Origin: Flaccisagitta enflata
Taxonomy: Eukaryota > Chaetognatha > Sagittoidea > Aphragmophora
Direction: 5' to 3'
Length of the DNA: 64,000 nucleotides
Assembly: GCA_965153355.1 (NCBI GenBank)
Contig: OZ231126.1
Span: forward strand, 45,632,001-45,696,000
The notes below the pieces were generated by a model that searched no databases, was not told the origin of the DNA, and saw only the letters and a list, made by a program, of their open reading frames with translations. Of the stretch, positions 40,500 through 50,811 are shown piece by piece. The position numbers and the translations under genes are program-made. Numbering within the stretch: the stretch's first letter is position 1; every line of letters starts with the position of its first letter.

Positions 40500-40849
40500 A
40501 TTCTTCCTTCTTCTGGCCATACATATACTCACGCGAGTAGATATGGCGGGGTTGCTTGCAAGAGGGCGGGGATGCTGCTAATGACTGTGAGAAGGGAAGA
40601 TGTTTTCAGTAAGATAATTGGGGTTCTCCGTTTCTCCTTTTAACTGGAGAATCAGCGTCCGCGTAGGTTCTACGGAGAAGGGAAGAACGTGGTTTGGCGA
40701 TTGCCGACAGTAGGTAGGCTTGAGGGTGTGAGATGGTGTTTTCTCACATTCTGTAGAGTTGTATCGTTGGAATAGCCTTTGCGTTTGCGTTTAGGTAGGC
40801 TCCTCCATCGGTTTATTGGCCGGACCTGTTTCTGCGTTCTGCTGTTTTG

Positions 40850-40951
40850 ACTTCTTTGGCCTCACTGGTCCTGCCCAATTGCTCTCGTGACCTCAAACAC
40901 GGTCCCTTTCCACCCGCACGCAACAAGAGCAGCCGTATATCCAAACTTGTT
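40850..40951 (+). mobile_element. KHE end fragment
   Basis: GGCCTCACTGGTCCTGCCC, CACCCGCACGCAAC and AGCCGTATATCCAAACTTGTT follow the A-type right half. The hairpin half is absent. Confidence 0.7.
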
Positions 40952-41192
40952 TTATGACCGGCGAGCATGGACAGGAAGCTGAGGTACGGTATAATAACAT
41001 TTCAAATTGCAAATATTGGAGTAGAGGCTTATGAAAGTTGAAACAACATTGCCCTTACAAAAGGAGGCCAGAACTCTACAATTTACAAAGGATGAAAGCC
41101 TTGCAAGCCTTCAATGGTGTTTACTCCGGATTGTTTGTACATTCAAATGCTACAAAATGCTACGACTTGACCGAGCATAACAGCATGACACA

Positions 41193-41240
41193 CACCTGGT
41201 CACCTGGTCACCTGGTCACCTGGTCACCTGGTCACCTGGT
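41193..41240. repeat. Six perfect CACCTGGT units
   Basis: Six exact 8-bp copies, plus a seventh at about 41249. Each contains CACCTG, an E-box core bound by bHLH and Snail-type factors. It may be a simple minisatellite. Confidence 0.85.
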
Positions 41241-41873
41241 CTCTCACACACCTGGTCTCTTTTCAAGAATATATTTATGTGACGACACTCGGGGAAGCGC
41301 ATACATAATCATGGCGTTGAAAAAAATATCGCTGTGCCAAATGGAGCATTTCCAACAAATACCAAGGCCTCGCAGCAAATACAAGTACTGAAAAGTAATG
41401 AAAAGTCAAGCTCTGATCTCTGCCCTAATGCCCGAGCGAAAGACGCGCGAGATTCCTTTACCATCAACAAGGGCATTATTACTAAATATACTCAAGTGCC
41501 TCGGTTGGCTACGTTTCTTTCATGGAAGATGGACTTCAGCTTGACAAATGGATGATCGGTTGGATGAAGATTGTCAATGCCGCGCGTCCTCAAAATGGAG
41601 CCATATTGTTTGACCAATCAGGGGCGGAGTTCGATCCGTAGCTTGGACCAATCAAAAGTAGGAAAGTTAGTGATTTCCTTCACGAAAAGAAAGGAGGAGA
41701 GATGGAGGAAAGAAAGCAGAAAGAAAGAGAGAAAGATAGAAAAGAAAATGAGAGAAGCGGAGTGAATATAAGTGATCAACACGAAGCGCGTGTGCGAGGG
41801 TCAATATAAGACGAATCGAAATGCGGAGAGGAGGCCCCTAGGGAACAAAGAAGGAAGAGATGAAGGAAAGGGG

Positions 41874-41982
<109 letters not shown>

Positions 41983-42313
41983 CAGATTCAAACAAAAACA
42001 AAGAAACAAAACAAAAAAACAACGTGCAGAATGAAAACAGATGAAAAACAAACATAGACAAATGGGACAGATAAATAAACAGAGACACCGACTCACAAAC
42101 AAAGAAACAAACACATAACTCGGAAGGAAAGAGGAGAAGAAGTATCGACGCGGTTTGGTGAAGGTTAACCGATAGAAAAGGTCAGAAAGGAACTTGAAAG
42201 GTCCGCGCACCACACATCACAGATTGTGACATAGTAACATTAAAGAGAAAATAGGTTGTTGCCAAAAACCGCCGCTGCCGCTGCCGCCTTGGACGCTGCC
42301 ACTGCCTTCTTTG

Positions 42314-42540
42314 TCGCCTCTACCGCTGTCACTGCCGCCGCTACCGCTGTCACTGCCGCCGCGACCGCTGTCACTGCCGCCTCTACCGCTGTCACTGCCG
42401 CCTCTACCGCTGTCACGGCCGCCTTCACCGCTGTCACTGCCGCCTCTACCGCTGTCACTGCCGCCTCTACTGCTGTCACTGCCTCCGCTTCCGCTGTCAC
42501 TGCCGCCTCTACCGCTGTTACTGCCGCCGCTACCGCCTCG
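42314..42540. repeat. 21-bp minisatellite, open on both strands
   Basis: About eleven units of GCCGCCTCTACCGCTGTCACT. The 21-bp unit keeps frames open: AASTAVT repeats on +, GGSDSGR repeats on -. It could be an exon of a Ser/Gly-rich protein, but nothing beside it supports a gene. Confidence 0.75.
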
Positions 42541-42886
42541 CATCTTCGTCCACACATCAACCTTCAAGTCTACGTCTCTTGCGCCAGAGCACTGGCCACG
42601 TCTTCCGGTTTGTAAGAAGTTGAATGTTCATGAGGTTCTAAATGGAAGATTACTTAAAGTTTCATCCAAGAAAAATACCCTTTATGTTTGGAATAACCAG
42701 GGTGCCCAATGGGCATATCCTGAATATGCATGTAGGATGTGTGTGCATAGGGTTTACAGTTTGGTATGGCATTTCTATGGAGTACACAGTAACTCGAGGC
42801 AATAAATGCGATTGTTAATTGCCGATGCGATGGTTGTAAACCAATTCTAAGTGATTTTCCATTGCCACAGACCACTATCAGTAAAA

Positions 42887-43142
42887 AACAAGGCCATTAG
42901 ATCGACCTATGTCCCGTGCGTCGGCAGTTTCAAAAAAAGGTCAGGCAGACAGACGGATAATTTTTTTTTTTTCAAAAGCACTTTTTAAAAGGCTTTTTAC
43001 TCCTCCAAGTTTCTTCTCTGCCATTCAGAGCCATCAAAAATGCGATAAAAAGCCTTAAAAACGACTTTGTAACGGACTGACCGACCGACTGACTGACGGA
43101 CCGACCGACAAAGTGGCTTATAGAGTCGCGTAGCACGTGACT
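42887..43142 (-). mobile_element. KHE copy downstream of RPLP1
   Basis: The + strand starts AACAAGGCC (42887). A (GACC)n core lies at 43075-43110 and the hairpin AGTCGCGTAGCACGTGACT (43124-43142) is followed by AAAAA. The inner key is degraded. Confidence 0.68.
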
Positions 43143-43509
43143 AAAAATCTTTGGCAAGTGATCGCTCCAGCTAAGCAAATTACTTATGATGAGTTCCAGC
43201 GATTGATACGCCATGAATCTTTTAATAACATAAATCTAAATAAAACACGAGCTTTCGCGAAGTACACATGATAAATCACTCAAAGGTAAATGTTAAAAAA
43301 AATGATAATTCATCTTTCCAAGAACAGTTACATCGTGCAATAACATGAGGACCTCGTCCTTAGTGTGGAGTAGTAATGTTGTCCAACTTTCATGTCTCAA
43401 GAAACAATTTTCACCAGTTGTTTTTTTTTTCTTTTTACATGATACGAGCAATAAAAGGCAAACAATTTGAAATGGTCGAACAATTTCTATCTGTTGTAGA
43501 ATGATTTTC

Positions 43510-43544
43510 ATAAATTTTGCATCCGTTATAGTGGGTTTCCACTG
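43510..43544 (-). repeat. pogo/mariner-like terminal repeat in the RPLP1 3' flank
   Basis: Seven nt past the stop codon the minus strand reads CAGTGGAAACCCACTATAAC. This matches terminal repeats at 61405-61817 (CAGTGGAAATCTGATATAAC on the minus strand at its right end) and 34064-34840. The other end of this copy was not found, so it may be a truncated insertion supplying 3' UTR sequence. Confidence 0.45.
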
Positions 43545-43550
43545 TGATTT

Positions 43551-44714
43551 TTAGTCGTCAAATAAAGCGAAGCCACCACAACTACTATCAGAATCTTCAT
43601 CAGATTCTTCCTCCTGGACTTCTTTTACTTCTTGTTTGGCAGATGTTAAATCGGTTCCAGCATCCGCGCCGTTAACAGCGCCTCCGACATTACCTGAAAT
43701 TGGTCAAGAATTTATTGAATATCAGAGAAAATATTTTCATGTCTGAATCAATAAACATTAAACGATGATTAATTATTGTTGAGCAGGGGCCATACTTGCG
43801 GTCTTCAGAGCATTTGGGCAGGAGCAGTGACACAAAAGACCGAAAAAACATAAAGAATAGTAAAACGTGACCGAACAACCGACGCGATAGACGGACAAAG
43901 CGGAGTGTAGAGTCACGTAGCTCGCGACTGAAGATATATACATTGTTTATTAAGTGCGGGTGAGCAGGGGTGGCGAAAAAAAGGAAAGTGTGACCGACGG
44001 ACGGACGGACCGACCGACGGACAGATCGGGTTATAGAGTCGCGTGCACGCGACTAAAAAAACAAAGTTGAACCCCGCTCCTACAAACCCGTCGATTACAA
44101 ACTTTTGCCTGTTTTCAACTCCGCCCATGGTGAACTAGGATAAATTGTTTTCCAAAATTTGTTAAAGCGAGAGTCAAAGTAACGAAGAGCTTTCATGTTT
44201 TTGTCGGAACTTCTATCAGAATGCTGTATATTTCAACAATTGTTGCCGTTCTTATCATAATTTCTATACTATAGGCTATAGGCTCTTACCGGCGCTGACA
44301 ATCGAAGCCGCAGACCCAAGGGATCCGAGAAGTGCCCCAATGTCCGTGCCCTCGAGAGCTTTGGCAAAGAGGGTGGGCCAGTACGGCTCCACGCTTACAT
44401 TAGCAGCTTTTAGAATGGTCGTGATTTTGTCAGCCGTGATGGGAATACCTGAAATACACATGAACTAACTTTTCAAAAAAAGAAATGTACCCTTTTATTA
44501 CCCTCCAAATGATCGTGTGCGGTTGAACTGGCCTTAGCTGGGGCAGTACTTACGGACGGGCGGACAGACGGACTGAATGAAACTTCGTCTCCGCTGCAGA
44601 TTGCAGAACAAATGTAAATACAACTTGGAAATTTGTTTGAGTAAATTAACACTTACCGTCATCATGAAGGATTAAAGCCGCGTAGATGCAGGCTAACTCG
44701 TCGTTGGACGCCAT
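43551..44714 (-). CDS. RPLP1: 60S acidic ribosomal protein P1, three exons
   Basis: P1 pairs with P2 and binds P0 to build the lateral stalk of the large ribosomal subunit, which recruits and activates translation GTPases. Exons (minus strand) are 44714-44657, 44448-44290 and 43693-43551. Both introns are phase 1 within Gly codons, with donors GTAAGT and GTAAGA and acceptors TTTCAG. The spliced product is 119 residues, against about 110-115 usual. Residues 1-72 are the N-terminal helical domain that dimerises with P2; [15 protein letters not shown] (6-20) and [15 protein letters not shown] mark P1, not P2. Residues 73-99 form an Ala/Gly and Lys/Glu hinge, 100-108 the acidic EEESDEDSD, and 112-119 the tail GGFALFDD. 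The start has a good context (GAAAATGGCG) just below a TATA/TOP promoter. Introns argue against a processed pseudogene. The tail departs from the usual MGFGLFD ending. Family assignment is secure; exon ends were read by eye. Confidence 0.95.
43777..43929 (-). mobile_element. KHE copy in RPLP1 intron 2
   Basis: GAGCAGGGGCCATACTTG, GGGCAGGAGCAGTGA and CGGACAAAGCGG lead to the hairpin AGTCACGTAGCTCGCGACT (43911-43929). The TTGTT end is missing, so this is a truncated copy. Confidence 0.72.
43954..44054 (-). mobile_element. Second KHE copy in RPLP1 intron 2
   Basis: GTGCGGGTGAGCAGGGGTGG, a (GACG)/(GACC) core and the perfect palindrome AGTCGCGTGCACGCGACT (44037-44054) followed by A7. It is truncated at the TTGTT side. 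It lies 25 bp from the other intronic copy in the same orientation. Confidence 0.78.
44449..44656 (-). other. RPLP1 intron 1
   Basis: A 208 bp phase-1 intron, donor GTAAGT and acceptor TTTCAG. Around 44510-44580 it holds a degraded KHE-like piece: (GGAC)-type repeats and a GCTGGGGCAG segment with no hairpin left. Confidence 0.85.
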
Positions 44715-44728
44715 TTTCTCGTTGGTTT

Positions 44729-44738
44729 GAAAAAAAGG
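44729..44738 (-). promoter_or_regulatory. Probable transcription start and 5' TOP motif of RPLP1
   Basis: The minus strand reads CCTTTTTTTC, a C followed by an unbroken pyrimidine run, 24 nt upstream of the ATG. Animal ribosomal protein mRNAs typically begin with such a terminal oligopyrimidine tract, which links their translation to growth signalling. The exact first base is inferred. Confidence 0.6.
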
Positions 44739-44765
44739 TGCTTTCAAATTTCGATTTTGGCGAAA

Positions 44766-44773
44766 TATTTATA
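44766..44773 (-). promoter_or_regulatory. TATA-like box of RPLP1
   Basis: TATAAATA reads on the minus strand. Its first base lies about 35 nt upstream of the pyrimidine-start leader and about 59 nt upstream of the ATG. The spacing suits a TATA-directed start at 44737-44738. Inferred from position and sequence only. Confidence 0.6.
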
Positions 44774-45018
44774 GAGAAATGAATTTGACAGTCTAGATGA
44801 CGAGAACTTTGCCACGAAGAGTGACTTAAAAAATAAAAGATTTCATGTATTGCGAAATGATGAAGAAACGAAAAGAAAGAGAAACGAAATTGCCTCGACA
44901 ATAGGGGTTGACTCGACGTCGAAAGCGATGATAGTTCCTCAGTGTTAGGCAAAAATAGAGGAAGTAACAAAACTGATGATTCTCTTTTTCAATTTTCTAT
45001 ATCAACCTGCACTTTCTG

Positions 45019-45063
45019 ATCGCGGACTTGCGGCTCTATAAGACGTCGAGTCCGTCCGTCGGG
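45019..45063 (+). mobile_element. KHE hairpin-end fragment
   Basis: ATCGCGGACTTGCGGCTCTATAAG followed by (CCGT) units matches the hairpin end, and then the similarity stops. Confidence 0.5.
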
Positions 45064-45347
45064 CTGAAAAAACAGAAATACAAAATGATATTAAGACAAA
45101 AGGACGGAATGAGAGAAGGACAGAAAGGCAGAAAGGCAGAAGGACAGAATATGAGAGAGACAAAATCAGAGAATGATAAAGGGGTAGATGAACAGAAAGA
45201 CAGAATCACAGAGAGAGACAAAGATAGAGTAAAGATGGTATACTTGGATAGAAAAGCGGACGTTGTTGGTGTCCATGTGGAAGAAGAGACCATGCATCAT
45301 TTGTTGTCCTTTTCAAAGCCGCTTTTGGCGGCGACGGCAACGGCGAT

Positions 45348-45349
<2 letters not shown>

Positions 45350-45401
<52 letters not shown>
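45350..45401. repeat. (CT)n microsatellite
   Basis: A 52 bp run. Confidence 0.95.
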
Positions 45402-45402
<1 letters not shown>

Positions 45403-46546
45403 GGACGCCGATGACGCCGCACGCACGGGGCGCCGACAAGGAATGGATGACAACGCCGAGGCAAAGAAAGAGCAATGACAAAGGCGCGGATATGGTCACA
45501 ATTACAATACTATTTGAGGGGGTGGTGATAGAATAATAGGGGCAAACCGAGCGATCGAGGACAAATGTGAACCAAATAAAAAAAAGTATCTCATCAGCAA
45601 AAATTTATAATTTAGAACAATTTCCTTTTTTCATTTTCAGTCCCGGCATCTTAAAAATAGAAATACTTGCCTCGTTGAGCTCACATTAAAGATTCCAGAT
45701 CAGCATATTGTTCTCTTCCACTAGGACGACGGTTTAAATTTTTCTCTTTTTCGTTTAGGAAAAAACAACACATTAAAAAAAACTGAGATGATCCTAATAG
45801 CTAGTGAATAAGAGGGTTATCTAGGCAACGAGTGAAGGAGCTTTTCCCCAATGATTCAACCCGTTGACAGAAAAGTATTGGACTATGTGACAGTGAGACT
45901 AGTAACCGAATCACAAAGATACAGTGGAGCACTACAAGAGTGCTCTCGCTGATAAGGCACGCCCGCATATAAGGCATACAACTTATAGTCCTATGAGAGA
46001 TTTTATAATCACTTCTATGTTTGGCAATAAGACAGCTTCTTTTTCAGTTTGTTTCAGTCTCAGTCCCTGAACATGCATTCCAGCGAAGTTCAACTGTAAT
46101 TGCAATGCATCGTTGGAAGAATGACATGAAAAGGGAGGAGAACGAGGATGTATGAAAATCAGCTTCTTAGTTAGCCAAGAAAGAGTCTTGTAGCATGTAC
46201 ATGTGCAGAAATGTCAATGCGTGGAACAGTCTTCATGCTTTTTTATCATCAGTAAAAATCTTCTCTTAAAGATTAGCCTTAAGTAGAGAGAGAGAAAATA
46301 AGTTTAGAGAGAGAGAGAGAGAGAGAGAAATATGTTGGGCGAGATGTAGGGTTAAGATGTGGGCGAAAGGACAGCAGAGGCAGCCTGGCAGATAAGTCGC
46401 ATTTGCCAAGGCTTAAAGTTTAAACATGCCATTTTCTTTCCTCTCGGACTCTTAATCGATGGAAGAATTGGAGGAAACCCTATTGGAACAAAAGAAAGAA
46501 ATGAAGAAAGGCAGGGGATGTGGAGGTGGGGGTGAGGATGAGCAAA

Positions 46547-46672
<126 letters not shown>

Positions 46673-47378
46673 GTTATCTCCTAGGGAATCTTAAGATTAA
46701 GGGGAGGACAAGAAAACTATTAGAATTTGCTTTGTAGGAAACGTCACTAAGGTTTTATAGTTTTGCCGATCGATTTTTCATGTCATCCTAATTTCACATG
46801 ATTAACGTTGGATTTAGGAATTTACAAGGATTTTTTAGTTGGATTTTAACGTCGTTCATAAACGTAGTGAAGGAGAGGGGGGTGGAGGAAGGAGGGGTAG
46901 AGGGCGTTTAGTGGGGAAGAAAACGGATGAACAAAAGGGGAAGTGTAAAGAGGAAGGCGTTGAAAGGATAGAAGAGAGAGGAGGGTTGATGGGAATAGTT
47001 AAGAGGATAGAAAGGGTAAGAGAGAAGTGAAGAGAAAAGGAGAGAAAAGAGGAGAGGTTTTGAAAGTGATAAGAAGAGCATTCGGCACAAGTACAACGAA
47101 GAAGGAGGAGCAGCGCTCTCGAGTATCTTGGCTAAATATCATCAAAAGCGTCGAAGAGGTTGTCCAGACTTTGACAAATGGGCGCGAGGGTTTCCGGGTT
47201 TTGATTGCAGATAGCAATTAAGCCTCTTGGAGCTGCGAGCGCAAACAACGACCGCCAACCCTATTTTCGTAAAGCAGATAGCATGGCGTTCTGTCTTTCT
47301 CTCTTATTTCTGAATGTTACTTTTTTCACTATCTTTGTCTTGTGTCACTTTCACTCTGTCTTCCTGCCTTTTGAGTCC

Positions 47379-47415
47379 CTCTGTCTCTCTCTGTCTCTCT
47401 CTGTCTCTCTCTGTC

Positions 47416-47460
<45 letters not shown>
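47379..47460. repeat. (CTGTCTCT)n then (CT)n
   Basis: Five CTGTCTCT-type units grade into pure (CT). Confidence 0.93.
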
Positions 47461-47461
<1 letters not shown>

Positions 47462-47844
47462 CTTTGTCCATGTTTGTGTCTTTGCCCACTCTGTCTCACT
47501 CTCGCAGCCTGTGGGATCTGATAACGGAATCGATACCTTGAGAGACCCTCTTCTGACAGGAGTGTATCTTGGTCGGTCCGTTGGTTCGTTGATGCATGAT
47601 TTATGTGTCCCATGACGAAGTGAACCACGGTTGGAGGTGGAAGTGTTGGAGGAGGTAGAGGAGGCAGAAGAGGAGGAGGAGGAGAAGACGTAAGATTGTG
47701 TCGACGCCCTCTCACTTTTAGGCGTTAGCGTCATACAAGGATACAGCAGAAAGAACCGAGAAATAGTTTTCATCTCTCTAAGTTACTGCTGTTTCCGTTT
47801 TTGCTCTCTCTCTCTGTTTCTCTTTCGCATTCTCTTACTCTTTC

Positions 47845-47953
<109 letters not shown>

Positions 47954-48178
47954 TCCTTAACTGATGATCTGATGTGACTTTTAATTTTTAGCCACCGTGC
48001 TTATGTTATCAAAAGTCTGCTTGGGAACCTCCGACCTCGATGATCACTTCACTCATTCTTCACTTCTTCGAGCCTGAAAACCAGCCTGAAAATAAAGGTT
48101 CAACATTGAGGAGAGTGAGGGTACTTTTTCACATTGATGCGGGCTACTAGGTCGGTTTGCTTCCTTTATTTGCTTTTT

Positions 48179-48769
48179 GGGCAGCGGCCCCGAAGGGGCC
48201 GATGACCTATGCTTTCACACAGGAGAAATTTCTCCTCCTCCTTCTTCTCCTTCTTCTTTGAACCCCCCCCCCCCGACTCCTGGCCCATATCTCAGCCTCA
48301 AGACCCAAATCCCAGCCGCGAGGCTCAAATCCCAGCCTGGAGGCTCAAATCCCAGCCTGTAGGCTCAAATTCCAGCCTGGAGGCTTAAATTCCAGCCTCA
48401 AGGCTCAAATCCCAGCCTTGAGGCTCAAATTCCAGTCTTGAGGCTCAAATCCCAGCCTCGAGGCTCAAAACCCAACCTCGAGGCTCAAATTCCAGCCTCG
48501 AGGCTGAAATCTCAGTCTCGAGGATCAAATCCCAGCCTCGAGGATCAAATCCCAGCCTAGAGGCTCAAATCCCAGCCTCACGGCTCAAATCCCAGCCTCG
48601 AGGCTCAAATCCTAGCCTCGAGGCCCTAATTACAGCCTTGAGGCTTAAATAAAAACAGCATAGGTCATCGGCCCCTTCGGGGCCGCTGCCCCTCTAACCA
48701 CCTCACACACACATAAACTCACATAGGGGCAACGGATACCGCTGACCATCTAACGCTTTTGCGACTATT
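48179..48769 (+). mobile_element. FB element copy 3
   Basis: The arm GGGCAGCGGCCCCGAAGGGG with CCGATGACCTATGC (48179-48215) is inverted at 48653-48692. The satellite is 20 bp, GAGGCTCAAATCCCAGCCTC (about 48290-48650), with AGCCTCGAGGCT palindromes. In the tail GCCCCT pairs with AGGGGC. The end is TTTTGCGACTATT. Confidence 0.85.
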
Positions 48770-48887
48770 AAAGTAACAAGGGTCAAGGCCGAATACATAG
48801 CAATCCAAAGTCAAGCATCAAGTTTGGTAAATGCAGCGCTGGGACGAAAACAATTTCATCATGAGGTTAAGCAGCTTATTAGTATTT

Positions 48888-49318
48888 AGTCACGGACATG
48901 CAACTCTACGCCTTGCCGTATCAATGCGTCCGTCCGTCCATCGTTCCGTTGGTCCGTAACATTTTTGAATCGCGAGCCGTTTTTATGTGCGTCTGTCAAG
49001 AGGGTCTGTCCGTCAATCGATCCTTCCATCCATCCATCTGTCCGACCGTCTGTCCATTACGAGTATGCAGAAAACGCGTTTCTCGGCTGCTTTTGGCCAC
49101 GGGGAGATCCTATATTGGATCAAAAGATCATGTTTTGAGAGCCTCCTTGATTACTCGGTCGTTTCATCTGTCTGTTCGTCCATCTGTCTCTCCATATATG
49201 TCACATGTTCAATACACACAGAGACACAGTCCGGACGCATCATTGCTCGGTCGGGCTTGTTGCTTTACTGCCCCTGCCCAACAGTCCGCGACTGTCCTGC
49301 CGTGTTTCCCGCCTTGTT
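48888..49318 (+). mobile_element. KHE copy split by a nested C-type KHE
   Basis: AGTCACGGACATGCAACT starts at 48888. The copy runs to GAGCCGTTTTT at 48984 and resumes after the nested element as GCTTTACTGCCCCTGCCC. The inverted key GTCCGCGACT is at 49284-49293 and the end is CGCCTTGTT. The relative at 31066-31209 gives the continuous order. Confidence 0.83.
48985..49260 (+). mobile_element. C-type KHE nested in another KHE
   Basis: ATGTGCGTCTGTC (48985) is a C-type hairpin with its return arm deleted. A (CCAT)/(CCGT) core follows, then the inner sequence shared with 19216-20127. CGGACGCATC is at 49232-49241 and the end is GGTCGGGCTTGT. Its far key pairs with the intact C-type hairpin at 19216. 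Confidence 0.83.
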
Positions 49319-49380
49319 TTTTCCCTCCCCATACCTCCCCATACCTGTTTTTCTGTGACAAGCTGAACAACATCTGAGAA

Positions 49381-49566
49381 AATAAGGCCGGGTACCGAAG
49401 TCGCGTGCAGGTGGGCAAGGACCATATTTGAGGTCACCAGACCATTTGGGCAGGAGTATCGAGGTCGAAGAAATAAAATCATAAAAAAAAGTAAAGTTCG
49501 ACCGACCAACCGACCGACCGACCGACCGACGGACAAAGCGGGTTATAGAGTCGCGCGCACGCGACT
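49381..49566 (-). mobile_element. KHE copy, key AGTCGCGTGC
   Basis: On the + strand AATAAGGCCGGG is followed by the key AGTCGCGTGC (49399-49408). A (CGAC)n core and the hairpin AGTCGCGCGCACGCGACT (49549-49566) then AAAAA complete it. It faces the copy ending at 49318, tail to tail. Confidence 0.84.
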
Positions 49567-49589
49567 AAAAACAACCCCTCGAAATCGAT

Positions 49590-49657
49590 GGACGAACATA
49601 CAGATGGACAGACAGTTGGACAGACAGAGCCTCTCATAAATTTGCGTGTCCACGACT
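49590..49657 (-). mobile_element. B-type KHE hairpin-end fragment
   Basis: CAGACAGAGCCTCTCATAAA then TTTGCGTGTCCACGACT is a degenerate B-type hairpin end. The rest of the element is absent. Confidence 0.55.
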
Positions 49658-50163
49658 AGAAAGAAAAAGGAAAAAGAGGGAATCTGAAAGTGACGATGGA
49701 AGATAAGCTGTTGAAGTTAATGTCAAGATATCATTTGCATATTGCAGTTTCTTAATGACTACTCCATTGTAACTTCGTTAATTTGCCATTCAGGCAATTT
49801 GAATTAAAATCATAACTTTAACAAAACTTTTGTTTTGCGTAAGTATTAAAACAAAATCTTTTGTACGTTTTAAAGTTTTCAACATCGTTTTGTGTTTCAT
49901 GTAGCTTACCATGACTCAGATTTATACAGATGAGTAGATTCGTGAAAATTTGGGTGTAAGTGGTAACTTTGTGTTTAATGACGCTAATCTTTTGAGATCA
50001 ATGGCCCGGTTAGTCGACTAATCATAAATTATATCGGGCGGTCACCAGTGTTGGTCAACTGGCAAAAAGGGGGTCCTTTGTAATTTTCCAGGTTGAAACT
50101 GGAAGTGGTTTTTTGCAAACAAATTATTTGCAGCAAGCGTCTCATATATTACACTACGAAATA

Positions 50164-50338
<175 letters not shown>

Positions 50339-50501
50339 AGTTGCGGACACGCAACTCTATAAGAGGCTTTGTCCGTCCGTCCGTCCGTCCGTCGGTTGGT
50401 TGGTTGGTCGGTCCGTCACGCTCGAGTTGAAAAGTGGGAAAATGCGCATTTCCGCCCCTGCCCACCCGTCCGCAACTGGTGGCCGTGTATCCGGCCTTGT
50501 T
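50339..50501 (+). mobile_element. KHE copy inserted in a (CT)n tract
   Basis: Hairpin AGTTGCGGACACGCAACT (50339-50356) is directly preceded by (CT)n then TTTT. After the end CCGGCCTTGTT the flank continues as (CT)n. CTCTATAAGAGG, (CCGT)n, AATGCGCATTT and the inverted key GTCCGCAACT (50468-50477) are all present. Confidence 0.88.
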
Positions 50502-50631
50502 CTCTCTCTCTCTCTCGTCCACATTCTTACTTTTTCTCTTATTCTAACTCCCTCACTCTGTTGTTGTTGTTATCTTAGATTTGCTCTCTATTTTTCATGC
50601 ACAAGCGTGAGCAAGCGTACTTTTCAGAGCG

Positions 50632-50635
<4 letters not shown>

Positions 50636-50718
<83 letters not shown>

Positions 50719-50738
50719 AAATTCTGTCTTTCTGTCTG

Positions 50739-50810
<72 letters not shown>

Positions 50811-50811
50811 T
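50636..50811. repeat. (CTTT)n microsatellite
   Basis: About 43 units, broken once by AAATTCTGTC near 50718. Confidence 0.95.

Larger units (their letters stand above)
43694..44289 (-). other. RPLP1 intron 2, hosting two repeat elements
   Basis: A 596 bp phase-1 intron, donor GTAAGA and acceptor TTTCAG. About 43% is made of two KHE copies in the same orientation (43777-43929 and 43954-44054). A fragment TTGAACCCCGCTCCTAC at about 44066 resembles the pogo-like terminal repeats elsewhere in the window. Confidence 0.85.
44780..46546. other. RPLP1 upstream region, otherwise unannotated
   Basis: Unique DNA with one KHE fragment and one (CT)n. No divergent gene is recognised upstream of RPLP1. Confidence 0.5.

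Noticed and set aside
41615-41650. tRNA T-arm (GAGTTCGATCC)
   Set aside because: No A box or pairing acceptor stem at the right distance, so a chance match.
46839-47221. Lys/Glu-rich frames on both strands
   Set aside because: Purine-rich composition explains them. The last ~60 codons look slightly protein-like but have no recognisable motif.
48283-48660. CRISPR or centromeric satellite
   Set aside because: The 20-bp units are contiguous without spacers and are bounded by FB arms, so they are the core of a mobile element.
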